Shown: piece after piece, positions 31,900 through 32,136 of the stretch
Layout: the number at the start of each line of letters is the position of its first letter
Numbering within the stretch: the stretch's first letter is position 1
NCBI GenBank assembly: GCA_900547555.1
Contig: URHG01000028.1
Span: 1 to 32,136 of the forward strand
Source: an uncultured Porphyromonadaceae bacterium
GTDB taxonomy: Bacteria; Bacteroidota; Bacteroidia; Bacteroidales; UBA11471
DNA length: 32,136 nucleotides
Direction: 5' to 3'
Notes under the pieces: generated by a model
Databases searched by the model: none
Seen by the model: the letters and a program-made list of their open reading frames with translations, nothing else
What the model was told of the DNA's origin: nothing
Position numbers and translations under genes: made by a program

Positions 31900-32136
31900 A
31901 TTTCCAATCGGCTGTGCCTTGTTACTTATACATGCGACCGACAGTTTCGGAAAAGGAGTTGAAAGGCATGCCCGCCTTTATCGGTCTGCCGGAAGCGAGC
32001 GAGAAGACGGAAAGAGGGCGAGAACTGTTTGAGCGGAGCGAGTTCCGTAGCCCCGTCGGCGAGAGAAGCGAAAGGCAGGGGTACCCGATAACGAGCGGGC
32101 GACCTTTCTTGGTAACTTCTTTGCGGCGGGAAAGAA
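31900..32136. other. GC-rich non-coding stretch, probably a dispersed repeat
   Basis: The last 237 bases have no credible reading frame and are visibly more GC-rich than the repeats before them. Sequences such as GAGCGGAGCGAGTTCCG and AACTTCTTTGCGGCGGGAAAGAA recall intergenic repeats I have seen across Bacteroidetes genomes, often mis-annotated as short proteins. That identity is from memory only; only part of the element may be in the window. Confidence 0.35.

Overview
The window reads as a chromosomal segment of a Bacteroidales bacterium of moderate GC content, possibly near Barnesiella/Coprobacter (a guess). The reasons are a SusC/SusD pair, meso-diaminopimelate dehydrogenase, a myo-inositol-phosphate synthase locus, and repeated promoter -7 boxes of the Bacteroidetes type TAnnTTTG, with few obvious Shine-Dalgarno sequences. 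No phage genes, insertion sequences or CRISPR arrays were seen.

Layout. 1-3434 is housekeeping: the start of an HD-domain protein, ilvE, an rplY-pth-hslR operon (all minus), and a plus-strand tRNA-Arg(TCT) with a strong hairpin terminator. 3617-14961 is one long minus-strand operon of seven genes: susC (with an STN signalling domain), susD, a Peptidase_Mx1-like lipoprotein, a subtilase-like protein, and three related retropepsin-like proteins, of which two end in PDZ domains and one in thioredoxin. By motif alignment the subtilase has lost all three catalytic residues and the lipoprotein has lost its HExxH, so this looks like an uptake or surface system built largely from pseudoproteases. A secreted two-repeat protein (15250-16344) is divergent from it.

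16430-23850 looks like an inositol-phosphate/inositol-lipid locus. The minus strand carries a coupled cassette: nucleotidyltransferase, ATP-grasp-like protein, CDP-alcohol phosphatidyltransferase, HAD phosphatase. Upstream of it is a PfkB kinase, and on the plus strand are a PagL-like outer-membrane deacylase and myo-inositol-3-phosphate synthase. A plausible scheme is: glucose-6-P to inositol-P (MIPS, or PfkB acting on free inositol), then CDP-inositol (nucleotidyltransferase), transfer to a lipid or alcohol acceptor (phosphatidyltransferase), then trimming or further modification (HAD, ATP-grasp). Only the MIPS step is firmly supported.

24076-31421 is again mostly core: a DUF2156-GNAT fusion, lgt and ddh (minus), yjbQ, a cytidylate-kinase-like protein, and a large TPR protein. 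The last 715 bases have no gene. They hold four diverged palindromic repeat units in a row and a GC-rich stretch that looks like another dispersed non-coding repeat.
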